Source of the DNA: Chitinophaga sancti
Lineage (GTDB): Bacteria > Bacteroidota > Bacteroidia > Chitinophagales > Chitinophagaceae
NCBI RefSeq assembly: GCF_034424315.1
Contig: NZ_CP139972.1
Coordinates: 5,456,001 to 5,520,000, forward strand
Direction of reading: 5' to 3'
Length of the DNA stretch: 64,000 nucleotides
The position numbers and the translations under genes were made by a program. Positions 1 through 8,051 of the stretch are shown here, piece after piece; the stretch's first letter is position 1, and every line of letters starts with the position of its first letter. The notes beneath the pieces are model-generated. The model worked only from the letters and a program-made list of their open reading frames with translations, ran no database searches and was not told where the DNA came from.

Positions 1-783
1 GGAAATATCCATTTCCGCACTCGGCTCAGTGAACGGGAAGTAGGAAGGACGGAACCTGATATTAACATCTTCGCCAAACAACTCTTTCACGAAGTGATAG
101 AGGGTTTGTTTCAGATCAGCGAAAGAAACGTTTTCGTCTATGTACAGTCCTTCTACCTGGTGGAAGAAGCAGTGTGCGCGGGCAGAAATAGTTTCATTGC
201 GGTATACGCGACCCGGGCAGATGATACGGATAGGCATTTCACCTTTCTCCATAGCCCTTACCTGAACAGAGGAAGTATGTGTACGCAGCAGCCAGTCCGG
301 CGCTTTGCTGATGTAGAAAGTATCCTGCATATCCCTGGCCGGGTGGTTTTCCGGCAGGTTCAGTGCGGTAAAGTTATGCCAGTCATCTTCAATTTCAGGC
401 CCTTCTGCTATTGCAAAACCCAGGCGCTCAAATATGTTGATGATGTTATTTCTTACTAAGCTGATAGGATGACGGGTACCCAGGCGGTGAGGCTCCGCAG
501 GCAGGGTAAAGTCGGCATCGGTAGCGGCAGCACCGGCACCATCTTTCAGGTGTTCAAATTGCGCATAGCGCTCTTCTACGAATTGCTTAAACCCGTTGAG
601 CAGTAAACCGAATTCTCTTTTCTGCTCTTTGGGCACGTTCGCCATTTCTCCGGATATAGCTTTTACAATCCCTTTGGTTCCAAGGAATTTGATACGGAAT
701 GCCTCCAGGTCGGCAGCTGTGGCCGGCTCAAATGCCTGGATTTCCTGTTTGTAGGCAGCTATTTGCTGTTCTATGTGATCCAT
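1..783 (-). CDS. pheS: Phenylalanine--tRNA ligase alpha subunit, partial (N-terminal part)
   Basis: The reverse strand reads from an ATG at 783 off the left edge with no stop, giving the first 261 codons. The class II catalytic-core stretch FHQVEGLYIDENVSFADL followed by FRPSYFPFTEPSAEMDIS is diagnostic of PheS, which with PheT charges tRNA-Phe in the cytoplasm. The N-terminal part is the helical tRNA-binding arm. A -7 promoter element lies only 7 nt upstream of the ATG, so the leader is very short. The C-terminus lies outside the window. Identification is by motif and very secure. Confidence 0.95.
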   Translation of the reverse strand, partial: MDHIEQQIAAYKQEIQAFEPATAADLEAFRIKFLGTKGIVKAISGEMANVPKEQKREFGLLLNGFKQFVEERYAQFEHLKDGAGAAATDADFTLPAEPHRLGTRHPISLVRNNIINIFERLGFAIAEGPEIEDDWHNFTALNLPENHPARDMQDTFYISKAPDWLLRTHTSSVQVRAMEKGEMPIRIICPGRVYRNETISARAHCFFHQVEGLYIDENVSFADLKQTLYHFVKELFGEDVNIRFRPSYFPFTEPSAEMDIS

Positions 784-790
784 AAGACAG

Positions 791-798
791 CAAAGATA
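791..798 (-). promoter_or_regulatory. Probable -7 element of pheS promoter
   Basis: On the reverse strand this reads TATCTTTG, a perfect match to the Bacteroidota -7 consensus TAnnTTTG. It ends 7 nt before the pheS ATG. No clear -33 TTTG is present at the usual spacing. Confidence 0.5.
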
Positions 799-807
799 AT
801 GATATAC

Positions 808-1497
808 TCAGAAAATTAATTTATAACCCACTCCACGGATATTGACAATTTGCACCCTTGGGTCATCTTTCAGGTAGCGGCGCAATTTGGTAATGAAAAC
901 GTCCATGCTGCGGGCATTGAAAAAGCTATCGTCGCCCCATAGATCCAGCAGTACTGTCTTCCGTTCTATCACCTGGTTCAGGTTTTCTGACAGGCGCCGC
1001 AGTATCTCTGCTTCGCGGTGGGAGAGGAAGGCCGTTTCATGGTTACGGGTCAGGGTTTGCTTGGTGTAGTTAAACTGGTACTGGCCTATCTGGATCACAT
1101 CGGAACCGGAAGCCTCCTCCACCACCAGCTGACCATTGAACCGCTGCAGCAGGGCCTTGATCCTTACAATCAGCTCATCCATACTGAATGGCTTTTTCAG
1201 GTAGTCATTGCCCCCAAGTTCAAAGCCCTTTACCACATCCGCTGTCTGTGATTTGGCGGTAAGAAAAATGATGGGGGTGATCTTGTCCTGTTTCCTGATC
1301 TCTGTAGTCAAAGTAAAACCATCCATGTTAGGCATCATGATATCCAGCACCACCACATCCGGTTTATTTTTCTGGTACAATTCCAGACCTTCTTTTCCAT
1401 CTGATGCGAAGAACATTTCAAAACCACGCATTTCCAGACTATCTTTTACGATTTGACCCAGTTGCCATTCGTCTTCTATCAATAATATTTTAGCCAT
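808..1497 (-). CDS. OmpR-family DNA-binding response regulator
   Basis: This 229-residue protein has a receiver domain (about 1-120) and a C-terminal winged-helix DNA-binding domain (about 130-229). The acidic pocket (E8, D9), the phosphoacceptor D52 in VVVLD, T80 and K102 are all in place. The reading frame is open to 1560, but the start at 1497 (MAKILLIEDE) fits the family and leaves a 16-nt gap to the upstream kinase stop. It forms one operon with the histidine kinase. The C-terminal GVGYKLIF ending is typical of OmpR/PhoB regulators. The probable targets are its own promoter and the divergent GLPGLI/outer-membrane operon, because tandem repeats lie between them. Confidence 0.95.
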   Translation of the reverse strand: MAKILLIEDEWQLGQIVKDSLEMRGFEMFFASDGKEGLELYQKNKPDVVVLDIMMPNMDGFTLTTEIRKQDKITPIIFLTAKSQTADVVKGFELGGNDYLKKPFSMDELIVRIKALLQRFNGQLVVEEASGSDVIQIGQYQFNYTKQTLTRNHETAFLSHREAEILRRLSENLNQVIERKTVLLDLWGDDSFFNARSMDVFITKLRRYLKDDPRVQIVNIRGVGYKLIF

Positions 1498-1513
1498 AGT
1501 ATCAGATTTAAAC

Positions 1514-2926
1514 TCAAACAGGTATCTGGATGATAAATTCACTGCCTTTGTCCTGTTCACTTTGCACCGTGATCCGGCCGCCGTGCAGCTCTACAATCTT
1601 TTTAACATAACTGAGTCCCAGCCCGAATCCTTTCACGTTGTGAAGATTGCCGGTTGGTACCCGGAAGAAAGTATCAAAAATGCTTTCCTGGTAGGTTTTA
1701 GGAATCCCGATTCCATTGTCTTTTACCCGTATAAACAGGTTACCGTTTTCGATGTAACTGCGGATATACACCACCGGTAATTCTCCTGAATACTTGATCG
1801 CATTATCCACGAGATTGTTGATTGCATTTGACAGGTGTGTACGATCTACATCCACCAGGCGGTCACCAATCAGGGTATCATACCTGAACTGTACAGACCT
1901 GTTGGTTTTCAGCTGATGATTGGTGATAATCGTATCCATGATCTCATTGATGTCGGTATCTTCCCTGTACAGCTCTATTTCTTCTCTTTCTTCCGATGCG
2001 ATGTGCAGTACTTTTTCAACCAGGTCAGACAACCTTTGTAATTCCTGTTTTGAAATATCCAGGTAGGTTTGTGTTTTACGCTGGTCGTTAAGGGCATTGA
2101 AATTCTGCATAGCTTCCACTGCTGCATATACAGTAGCAATGGGGGTTTTCAGCTCATGCGTCATGTTATTGATAAAATCATTCTTTACTTCTGAGAGTTT
2201 CTTCTGCTTCAGGATCGTGCGCAGCATATAGATAAAGCAGATCGTTGTCAATACCAGCAATATAAGCGACCCGACCAATGTCCAGATCATCTTGGTCAGA
2301 ATGTATTGCATGGGCGAGGCAAACACGGCCTGTACAAAGAGATTGCTGGCCGGGTTGAAAGGGATCTTGCTCGTCTTTTGAGGAGCACGTCTGCGCAGGC
2401 TATCCCTGAAACTTTCCCTGGCAAAACCATCAAAGTTGATATGAAAGGTATCCAGGTGGAAGTCTGTTTTAATCTGGCGGTTGTGTAGTTCTGAACTAAA
2501 GATAGAATCCAGCTTTATCAGCTTCACACTATCGCTGGTAATATTGTTCAGGAGCAGGAAATCAGAAATTTGCCTGGCCAGGGTATCTGCATAAATCCGG
2601 TTGGGATTCTGATGAGGGCCAGGGCGATCATTTGATTCAACAAAAACGTGCCGTTCTCGTTCATCCGGCCCAGGGCCGGGCGGCGGAGGCATTTCACCCG
2701 GACCTCTCATACTGTCTCCATGCTCCCTTCCATAGCGCCTGAAATACCTGCGTACATCCGCAAACTGTTTGTTATAAACAGCAGTACGTAATGACTCGTT
2801 TATATCTTTATTGAACTGATCTAACTGTACGTGATAGGAGTTATATAACCAGTATCCCTGGAACATGTAGATGCCGAGAATGCATATACACATGAGTATC
2901 AAAATATTTCGGATCCGCTGGCGCAT
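1514..2926 (-). CDS. Membrane sensor histidine kinase with Pro/Gly-rich periplasmic segment
   Basis: This 470-residue protein has transmembrane helix 1 (about 8-28), a periplasmic domain (about 30-210), transmembrane helix 2 (about 212-236), then HisKA and HATPase_c domains. The phosphorylated His is H257 in NMTHELKTP, and the N, G1 (DNGIGIP) and G2 (GFGLGLSYV) boxes are intact. The periplasmic domain has a low-complexity stretch at about 73-105 rich in P, G and charged residues (PGEMPPPPGPGPDERERH). Similar tracts occur in both divergently encoded envelope proteins. It partners the response regulator immediately downstream. The signal sensed is unknown. Confidence 0.95.
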   Translation of the reverse strand: MRQRIRNILILMCICILGIYMFQGYWLYNSYHVQLDQFNKDINESLRTAVYNKQFADVRRYFRRYGREHGDSMRGPGEMPPPPGPGPDERERHVFVESNDRPGPHQNPNRIYADTLARQISDFLLLNNITSDSVKLIKLDSIFSSELHNRQIKTDFHLDTFHINFDGFARESFRDSLRRRAPQKTSKIPFNPASNLFVQAVFASPMQYILTKMIWTLVGSLILLVLTTICFIYMLRTILKQKKLSEVKNDFINNMTHELKTPIATVYAAVEAMQNFNALNDQRKTQTYLDISKQELQRLSDLVEKVLHIASEEREEIELYREDTDINEIMDTIITNHQLKTNRSVQFRYDTLIGDRLVDVDRTHLSNAINNLVDNAIKYSGELPVVYIRSYIENGNLFIRVKDNGIGIPKTYQESIFDTFFRVPTGNLHNVKGFGLGLSYVKKIVELHGGRITVQSEQDKGSEFIIQIPV

Positions 2927-2947
2927 TATATCAATGAATTTATCTTA

Positions 2948-2955
2948 CAAAGCTA
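2948..2955 (-). promoter_or_regulatory. Probable -7 element of histidine kinase operon
   Basis: The reverse strand reads TAGCTTTG, matching TAnnTTTG, 21 nt upstream of the kinase ATG. No -33 TTTG is evident at the right spacing. The nearest decamer repeat begins about 30 bp upstream, which would suit an activator-dependent promoter. Confidence 0.45.
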
Positions 2956-2984
2956 TTTGATTATAGGATTACCATGGCTATCCC

Positions 2985-3071
2985 ATTAACAGTAATTAAC
3001 AGTAAATAAGGAACCTTAACCATTTCGCCCATATTATGTTCTTTCATTAACAGTAATTAACAATAAATAAA
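2985..3071. promoter_or_regulatory. Paired tandem-decamer direct repeats, candidate response-regulator operators
   Basis: The decamer ATTAACAGTA occurs twice in tandem at 2985-3004 and is followed by AATAA. The same arrangement recurs at 3046-3065, with one substitution in the second decamer (ATTAACAATA) and again AATAA after it. The two sites start 61 bp apart. They lie in the divergent spacer between the two-component operon and the GLPGLI/outer-membrane operon. Tandem half-sites with a period of about one helical turn are typical of OmpR/PhoB-family binding sites, so the adjacent regulator is the natural candidate; this is inference. Confidence 0.6.
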
Positions 3072-3131
3072 GCTATTTAACCTGAAAATGCGTGCCGAAT
3101 ATTGACTTTTGTGAGAGCAAAAAACAAACAC

Positions 3132-3935
3132 ATGAACCATTTATCAAAAACCCTCTTTGGTGCCGCCCTGATTGCTTTCACAGGCATGACGGCACAGGCA
3201 CAGGACAAGAACAGCGGCGTGATCGACTATGAAGTGAGTCAAAAAATGCCTCCAAGAGGCGGCGATGGCGGCGATGAAGAAGGACAGGTAATCACTATAA
3301 ACCAACATTTCTTTTTTACAGCCGGCCATGGTAAGCTGGAAACGGAACGCCCGAACTTTGGTAGCAGGGATCGCCAGGGTCCTCCTCCGGGAGAAGGTGG
3401 TGAACAAAGCCCTCCTCCGGGTGGCGCTCCTCCTGAAGGTAATGGCAATGGCGGACGTGGTGGACGTTTCCGCGGTGGATTTGGTATGATGGGAGGCGGA
3501 TTCGTAGACCTGCAGGCACACAAATACCTGCAGACATTCACCAAACCGGATGACTCCACAAAAACATTCTTCGCAGAAGAAGATTTTCGCCCTGCCAAAG
3601 ATGTAAAACCAGGGGATAAAACGAAGAAAATTGCAGGCTACAATTGCAAAAAAGCATCTGTGACAGTAAGAGATGAGACTTATACAGTATGGTACACAAC
3701 CGAACTGCCTTTTAGCTACAGCCCTGTAAATGGCCTGCTGCCTGAACCCAATGGTGTAGTGCTGGCGGCAGAAAGCAACAACCGTTCCTTTACTGCAAAG
3801 AAGGTAGACTTTAAACCAGTACCACCAGAAAAAGTTTCCCTGCCCGGCAATGCGGAGAAAGTGAGTGAAGAAGACCTGCGTAACATGCGTAGGGAAGCCA
3901 TGCAGAAATTCCGTGACAGACAAAACAGGAATTAA
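3132..3935 (+). CDS. GLPGLI-family secreted protein with Pro/Gly-rich insert
   Basis: This 267-residue protein starts with a signal peptide (about 1-23, ending AQAQ). A low-complexity Pro/Gly/Arg segment occupies about 83-124. The GLPGLI-type core follows: IAGYNCKKASVTV, then VWYT, and a degenerate GLPGLI-like turn around GLLPEPNGVVL. GLPGLI proteins are periplasmic or outer-membrane-associated proteins of Bacteroidota with no established biochemical role. ATG 3132 is preferred over an in-frame TTG at 3102 because it begins the signal peptide. The outer-membrane protein starts 30 nt downstream, and the two-component system lies divergently upstream. Confidence 0.85.
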   Translation: MNHLSKTLFGAALIAFTGMTAQAQDKNSGVIDYEVSQKMPPRGGDGGDEEGQVITINQHFFFTAGHGKLETERPNFGSRDRQGPPPGEGGEQSPPPGGAPPEGNGNGGRGGRFRGGFGMMGGGFVDLQAHKYLQTFTKPDDSTKTFFAEEDFRPAKDVKPGDKTKKIAGYNCKKASVTVRDETYTVWYTTELPFSYSPVNGLLPEPNGVVLAAESNNRSFTAKKVDFKPVPPEKVSLPGNAEKVSEEDLRNMRREAMQKFRDRQNRN

Positions 3936-3965
3936 CAGCCCACTTAACTTACATCCTCCAATTAA

Positions 3966-6863
3966 ATGAAAAGGATCTCCCTTATGACTATATGCCTGAT
4001 CCTGGTTGCGCTTATATCCAAGGCGCAATCAGGTCAGGTTAAAGGACAACTGACTGACTCAACCGCTTCTCATCCCCTGGCTGATGCCACCGTTGCTTTG
4101 CTGAATGGCAAAGATTCCTCATTAGCAGCTACTGCATTTACTGATAAAAAAGGAGGCTTCAGCTTTACGGGTCTCTCTGCTGGTGGCTACCGGGTATACA
4201 TTACTTACCTGGGCTACAAGCCAGTATTCAAAAGCATTACCATATCGGCGGCACAACCTGTAGTAGATATGGGCACTATTCACCTGCTGGGCAGAGGTAT
4301 CACCCTCAGTGAAGTAGAGATCATACAGGAAGTTCCTCCTGTAGTAGTAAAAAAAGATACCCTCGAATTCAATGCAGATGCTTTCAAAACCCGTGAGAAT
4401 GCGGTAGTGGAAGACCTGCTCAAAAAACTGCCCGGTGTTACTGTGGATAAAGATGGAGTCATTACCGCCCAGGGCGAAACCGTGAAAAGAGTACTGGTAG
4501 ATGGGAAACCGTTCTTCGGCGATGACCCTAAACTCGCTACCAAAAACCTGCCTGCAGAAGTGATCGATAAAATACAGGTGATAGACCGTAAATCAGATCA
4601 GGCACAATTCACAGGTATCGACGATGGGAACACAGAAAAAGCCATTAACATCACTATCAAAAAAGACAAGAAAAAAGGAGTGTTCGGAAAGGCCTCTGCC
4701 GGCTATGGCACGGATGATCGCTTTGCCGTTAACGCAAATGCAAACGCTTTCCGCGACAACCGCCAGCTTTCATTCCTGGGTAGTGGCAACAACGTGAATA
4801 ACATGGGCTTCACCATGCAGGACGTATTCAACTTCTCCAGCAGCAACAACGGCAGCGGTGGTAGTAATGGTCGTAGTGGTGGAGGTGGCAGAGGTGCCGC
4901 CCAATCCACCATCAGCAACCTGGGAGGCAACAACGCTACAGGTATCACCACCAACTGGAACGCAGGTTTCAACTATAACCAGGACTTCGGATCAAAATTA
5001 AAGATCAACGGTAGCTACTTCATCAACGATGTAAAAACCGAAACTAAAAATCAAAACGCGAAGCAAACCTTTACAAAAGATAGTACCTACTACTACAACT
5101 CTACCACCGGTTCTTTGTCTGAAAATAAGAACAACCGTCTCAATATGCGGATAGAGTACCAGATTGACTCTTTCCACTCTGTAATATTTACACCTACGTT
5201 CTCCTATACAGATGGTAGCACCAATTCCAGCAGCTATTATCAGCAGCAGGATTACAACAAGGTGACCTCTATCGATGGTTCCAATTCAAATCGCAGTGGT
5301 GCCACCTCTCCAAACTTTTCAGGTACCGCATTGTACCGTCAGAAGTTCCATAAAACTGGCCGTACACTGAGCGCCAACTTTACTTATGGATATAATACCA
5401 CTGACCGTCAGAACTATTATAAAACGCTGGATAACTACCTGGCAACAGATACATCGGGGGCCTATAGCAACGGGTATGACAGAAGAACAAATGCTGATAA
5501 CCTGGGCAGAAATTATCAGGCCTCAGTGACCTACACGGAACCATTGATGAAAGACAGGTACCTGGAACTTGACTATACTTACAGCAATAATTATAGCTCT
5601 TCCAAAAACCTGACTTACGATGCCAGCGCTTCGGGGAAATATGATTTGTTGAATGATAGTCTGAGTAACATTTTTGAAAATACATTTTCAACCAATCAGG
5701 CAGGTGTAAATATCCGTACAAACAAGTTCAAATATGACTACACCTTTGGTATGAATGTGAAGTGGAATAGCCTGGTAAATGACAATGTGAGCAGAAATAC
5801 ACACATCTCTCAGAACACGGTGAACTATTTCCCATCAGCAAGTTTCAACTATAATTTTGAGCAGGGTAGAAGGTTCCGTTTCCGCTATAATGGAAACACC
5901 ACACAACCCACAATCTCTCAGTTGCAGCCATTGCCTGATTTGTCCAGCTCACTGTATGTACAACAGGGGAATCCAAACCTGAAGCCTTCTTTCACACATA
6001 GCCTGATGGCTGGTTACAATGCATTTAACAGAAGTTCATTCCGTGGCATATTTGTAAACGCCAGTGCAACGTTCTCCAACAATCAGATAGTAAATGCGAA
6101 CCGTACAGATGATTCTACCGGTAAGCAATACACTAAGCCGATTAATACGAATGGCGTGTATTCATTAAACGGTAGTATGGTAAATTCTATTCCAATTAAG
6201 AATCACGTCACATCCCTGAATATAAGCACGAATGTTTCTTACAAAAGAGATGCGAGCTTCACGGGTGAAGACAAAGACTTTACTGATATTACAAAGTACT
6301 ATACCAGGAACTTTAGCCTGACAGAAGGCCTTACCTTCAACTATTTCTTCAAGGAATTATTTGATGTATCTACATCTGGTAGTGTACAGTATGCAGCAGC
6401 ACGATATGACATCCTGCCAAGCAATAATACCAACTATTTCAACTATTCATTCTCGCTGGATTTCAACATTAACCTGCCTGCAGGATTCCAGGTGGGCAGT
6501 GACATGACATATACGCTGAATGCCGGCCGTGCTGCAGGTTACAATGTAAGCTATACATTGCTGAACGGATATATCTCCAAGTATGTAGGAAAGAAAAAAC
6601 AGGGGCAGTTTAAAGTATATGGCTACGACCTGCTGAAACAAAATATCAGCATAGGCCGTACAACCGGGGAGAACTATATACAGGATACGCAAAACATGGT
6701 ATTGCAACGTTACTTCATGGTCAGCTTCACCTATTTCCTGCGTAAGTTCGGTTCAAACAATAATAACAACCGCGAAGGTCCTCCACGCGAAATGCGCTTT
6801 ATGCGTCCTCCGGGTGGCGGCATGCCGGGAGGTCCTCCTCCGGGCGGTGGCGGTCCGATGTAA
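3966..6863 (+). CDS. Outer-membrane beta-barrel protein with carboxypeptidase-regulatory-like domain (TonB-receptor-like)
   Basis: This 965-residue protein has a signal peptide (about 1-20), a carboxypeptidase-D-regulatory-like beta domain (about 24-105), a plug-like region (about 130-230, with VVEDLLKKLPGVTV and GVFGKASAGYG) and a large beta-barrel to about 930. It ends in a Gly/Pro/Met tail (about 938-965) that resembles tracts in the upstream GLPGLI protein and the neighbouring sensor kinase. Another Gly/Ser-rich loop lies near 295-312. No SusD partner is present, so a role in polysaccharide import is not supported. It is probably co-transcribed with the GLPGLI gene. The ligand is unknown. 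Confidence 0.9.
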   Translation: MKRISLMTICLILVALISKAQSGQVKGQLTDSTASHPLADATVALLNGKDSSLAATAFTDKKGGFSFTGLSAGGYRVYITYLGYKPVFKSITISAAQPVVDMGTIHLLGRGITLSEVEIIQEVPPVVVKKDTLEFNADAFKTRENAVVEDLLKKLPGVTVDKDGVITAQGETVKRVLVDGKPFFGDDPKLATKNLPAEVIDKIQVIDRKSDQAQFTGIDDGNTEKAINITIKKDKKKGVFGKASAGYGTDDRFAVNANANAFRDNRQLSFLGSGNNVNNMGFTMQDVFNFSSSNNGSGGSNGRSGGGGRGAAQSTISNLGGNNATGITTNWNAGFNYNQDFGSKLKINGSYFINDVKTETKNQNAKQTFTKDSTYYYNSTTGSLSENKNNRLNMRIEYQIDSFHSVIFTPTFSYTDGSTNSSSYYQQQDYNKVTSIDGSNSNRSGATSPNFSGTALYRQKFHKTGRTLSANFTYGYNTTDRQNYYKTLDNYLATDTSGAYSNGYDRRTNADNLGRNYQASVTYTEPLMKDRYLELDYTYSNNYSSSKNLTYDASASGKYDLLNDSLSNIFENTFSTNQAGVNIRTNKFKYDYTFGMNVKWNSLVNDNVSRNTHISQNTVNYFPSASFNYNFEQGRRFRFRYNGNTTQPTISQLQPLPDLSSSLYVQQGNPNLKPSFTHSLMAGYNAFNRSSFRGIFVNASATFSNNQIVNANRTDDSTGKQYTKPINTNGVYSLNGSMVNSIPIKNHVTSLNISTNVSYKRDASFTGEDKDFTDITKYYTRNFSLTEGLTFNYFFKELFDVSTSGSVQYAAARYDILPSNNTNYFNYSFSLDFNINLPAGFQVGSDMTYTLNAGRAAGYNVSYTLLNGYISKYVGKKKQGQFKVYGYDLLKQNISIGRTTGENYIQDTQNMVLQRYFMVSFTYFLRKFGSNNNNNREGPPREMRFMRPPGGGMPGGPPPGGGGPM

Positions 6864-6870
6864 AACAGAA

Positions 6871-6898
6871 AAGGAGTGCGAAATGCACTCCTTTTTTT
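6871..6898 (+). terminator. Rho-independent terminator after outer-membrane protein
   Basis: The stem GGAGTGC/GCACTCC with a GAAAT loop is flanked by A residues and followed by a run of seven T. It lies 8 nt after the stop codon. Confidence 0.85.
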
Positions 6899-7049
6899 AT
6901 GTATTATACATGTAAAATGACTCCGGTTTTTTTTGAAAGGTTGAAAGGAAATAAAGGTGACGGTGAAACATCTCCCCTCGTACCCTCAGCTTTATAACCT
7001 TACAACCTTAATAACTTTGTCGTTTGACCATCGCAGTAGTACCATCTGA

Positions 7050-7355
7050 TCATGCAACTTTGTATTTCGGCGCCGGGGATTTGCGCTCTTTAATACTATT
7101 CGTGATCCTGCGTACAATCCAGCTTAGTGTAAACGTCGGAATAAAGTCCAGACCCGGGAATAACTCCTCCATAAAGTTGAACACACTTCCGAATGCACCC
7201 ATACTACCACCAAACATCCTGTAAAATATAATAGCGGAAATGGGAGCCCAAATTACATCACTTACTTCGCCTAAAACCGGCACCGCATAACTGGCACAGC
7301 CAATCAGGTCCATCAGTATACAAATCCATAAGGCAGGAGTAAATCTTTTTTCCAT
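7050..7355 (-). CDS. Conserved small membrane protein of unknown function
   Basis: This 101-residue protein contains two or three hydrophobic segments (about 7-27, 30-48 and 60-85). Motifs such as VIWAPISAIIFYRMFGG and FPGLDFIPTFTLSWIVR give it the look of a conserved family that I recall from other Bacteroidota, but no function is known to me. It stands alone on the reverse strand, facing the outer-membrane gene. The charged C-terminus (KERKSPAPKYKVA) is probably cytoplasmic. It is likely a real gene. Confidence 0.75.
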   Translation of the reverse strand: MEKRFTPALWICILMDLIGCASYAVPVLGEVSDVIWAPISAIIFYRMFGGSMGAFGSVFNFMEELFPGLDFIPTFTLSWIVRRITNSIKERKSPAPKYKVA

Positions 7356-7676
7356 ATTTGACCTCCGCTTTAAATTGTGAACATTTTACTATAATCAAAT
7401 AGCTTACCAATTTCAATTACGGGTACTGGTATAGTAATTACGGAGTTGATGGCCGGGGCGCTTTTTTGGAGTAATGATTTGTTAGACAATCCCTTAAAAA
7501 AATGCTGCTCTTTTATACTTCCAGGGGATAACTCGTAATTTCTTCTTTAACTCAGGCGTAACTGTACTTCTATAATGTTTGTAACTGGCACTCATTTCAT
7601 ATAGGTATTTGTAACTGATAACCAATACTTAAATGGTAATCATGAAATGAGCGCTACTATAAAGTTACGAATTTCA

Positions 7677-7996
7677 CCCCGGTTTGGTTGTAACAGCCTG
7701 TTTCTTATTTTCTAAAAAGGGAGCCTTTGGCTGGCTAACCTGGTACTTCGTTTTTACAAAAAGGGAGATAACCCGCAGATAACCCGCCTATATCCCGCCT
7801 ATAAGCCGCCTATAAACCGCATCTTAAAAGAGGCGGGATATCTGCGGGTTATTGACGGATCATTCCCGGCTCAGCGCTATTATTGAGGTATTACCAGCCT
7901 TAAGTGTCAGCTGAGATGATCTATTTCCCAAAAATCACTTTTTCTCCTGTGGCTCTATTAAATTCAAAATGTTACAAGGCCCCCGGTTTGGTTGTA
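7677..7996. repeat. 16-bp direct repeat pair flanking a 288-bp segment
   Basis: The sequence CCCCGGTTTGGTTGTA occurs exactly at 7677-7692 and 7981-7996. The segment between includes the 11-bp tandem array and its inverted repeat. It could mark the edges of a small mobile or duplicated element, but no clear terminal inverted repeats were found. Confidence 0.6.
7768..7852. repeat. Five 11-bp tandem repeats with 22-bp imperfect palindrome
   Basis: Five consecutive 11-bp units run from 7770 to 7824 with consensus AAcCCGCCTAT (the last one is the most diverged). The segment 7768-7789 is the reverse complement of 7831-7852 with a single mismatch, so the array lies in the loop of a 22-bp stem. The sequence is non-coding and much richer in G and C than its surroundings. 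Confidence 0.8.
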
Positions 7997-8051
7997 CGCA
8001 TTTTTAAAATGCGCAGTTCCACGCTATATTTATAAAAAATTCTATCGTTAT

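Larger units (their letters stand above)
7356..8051. other. Repeat-rich intergenic region
   Basis: This stretch of about 700 bp has no convincing gene. It contains a 10-bp perfect inverted repeat (7591-7600 with 7642-7651, CTCATTTCAT/ATGAAATGAG) and an 11-bp tandem repeat array with a flanking inverted repeat at 7768-7852. It also holds two exact copies of CCCCGGTTTGGTTGTA (7677-7692 and 7981-7996) and a 17-nt quasi-palindrome at 7997-8013 just upstream of the isomerase gene. Confidence 0.7.

Noticed and set aside
94..459. Forward-strand reading frame of 121 codons
   Set aside because: It lies antisense to the conserved pheS frame and has no domain or signal features.
3144..4028. Reverse-strand reading frame of 294 codons, and shorter ones nested with it
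   Set aside because: It is antisense to the GLPGLI gene; its Cys/His/Phe-rich product has no recognisable domain.
3966..6863. SusC of a polysaccharide utilisation locus
   Set aside because: No SusD-like gene, glycosidase or sugar regulator is adjacent, and the partner is a GLPGLI protein.
7677..7996. Insertion sequence between the 16-bp repeats
   Set aside because: There is no transposase frame and no clear terminal inverted repeats; only a small non-autonomous element remains possible.
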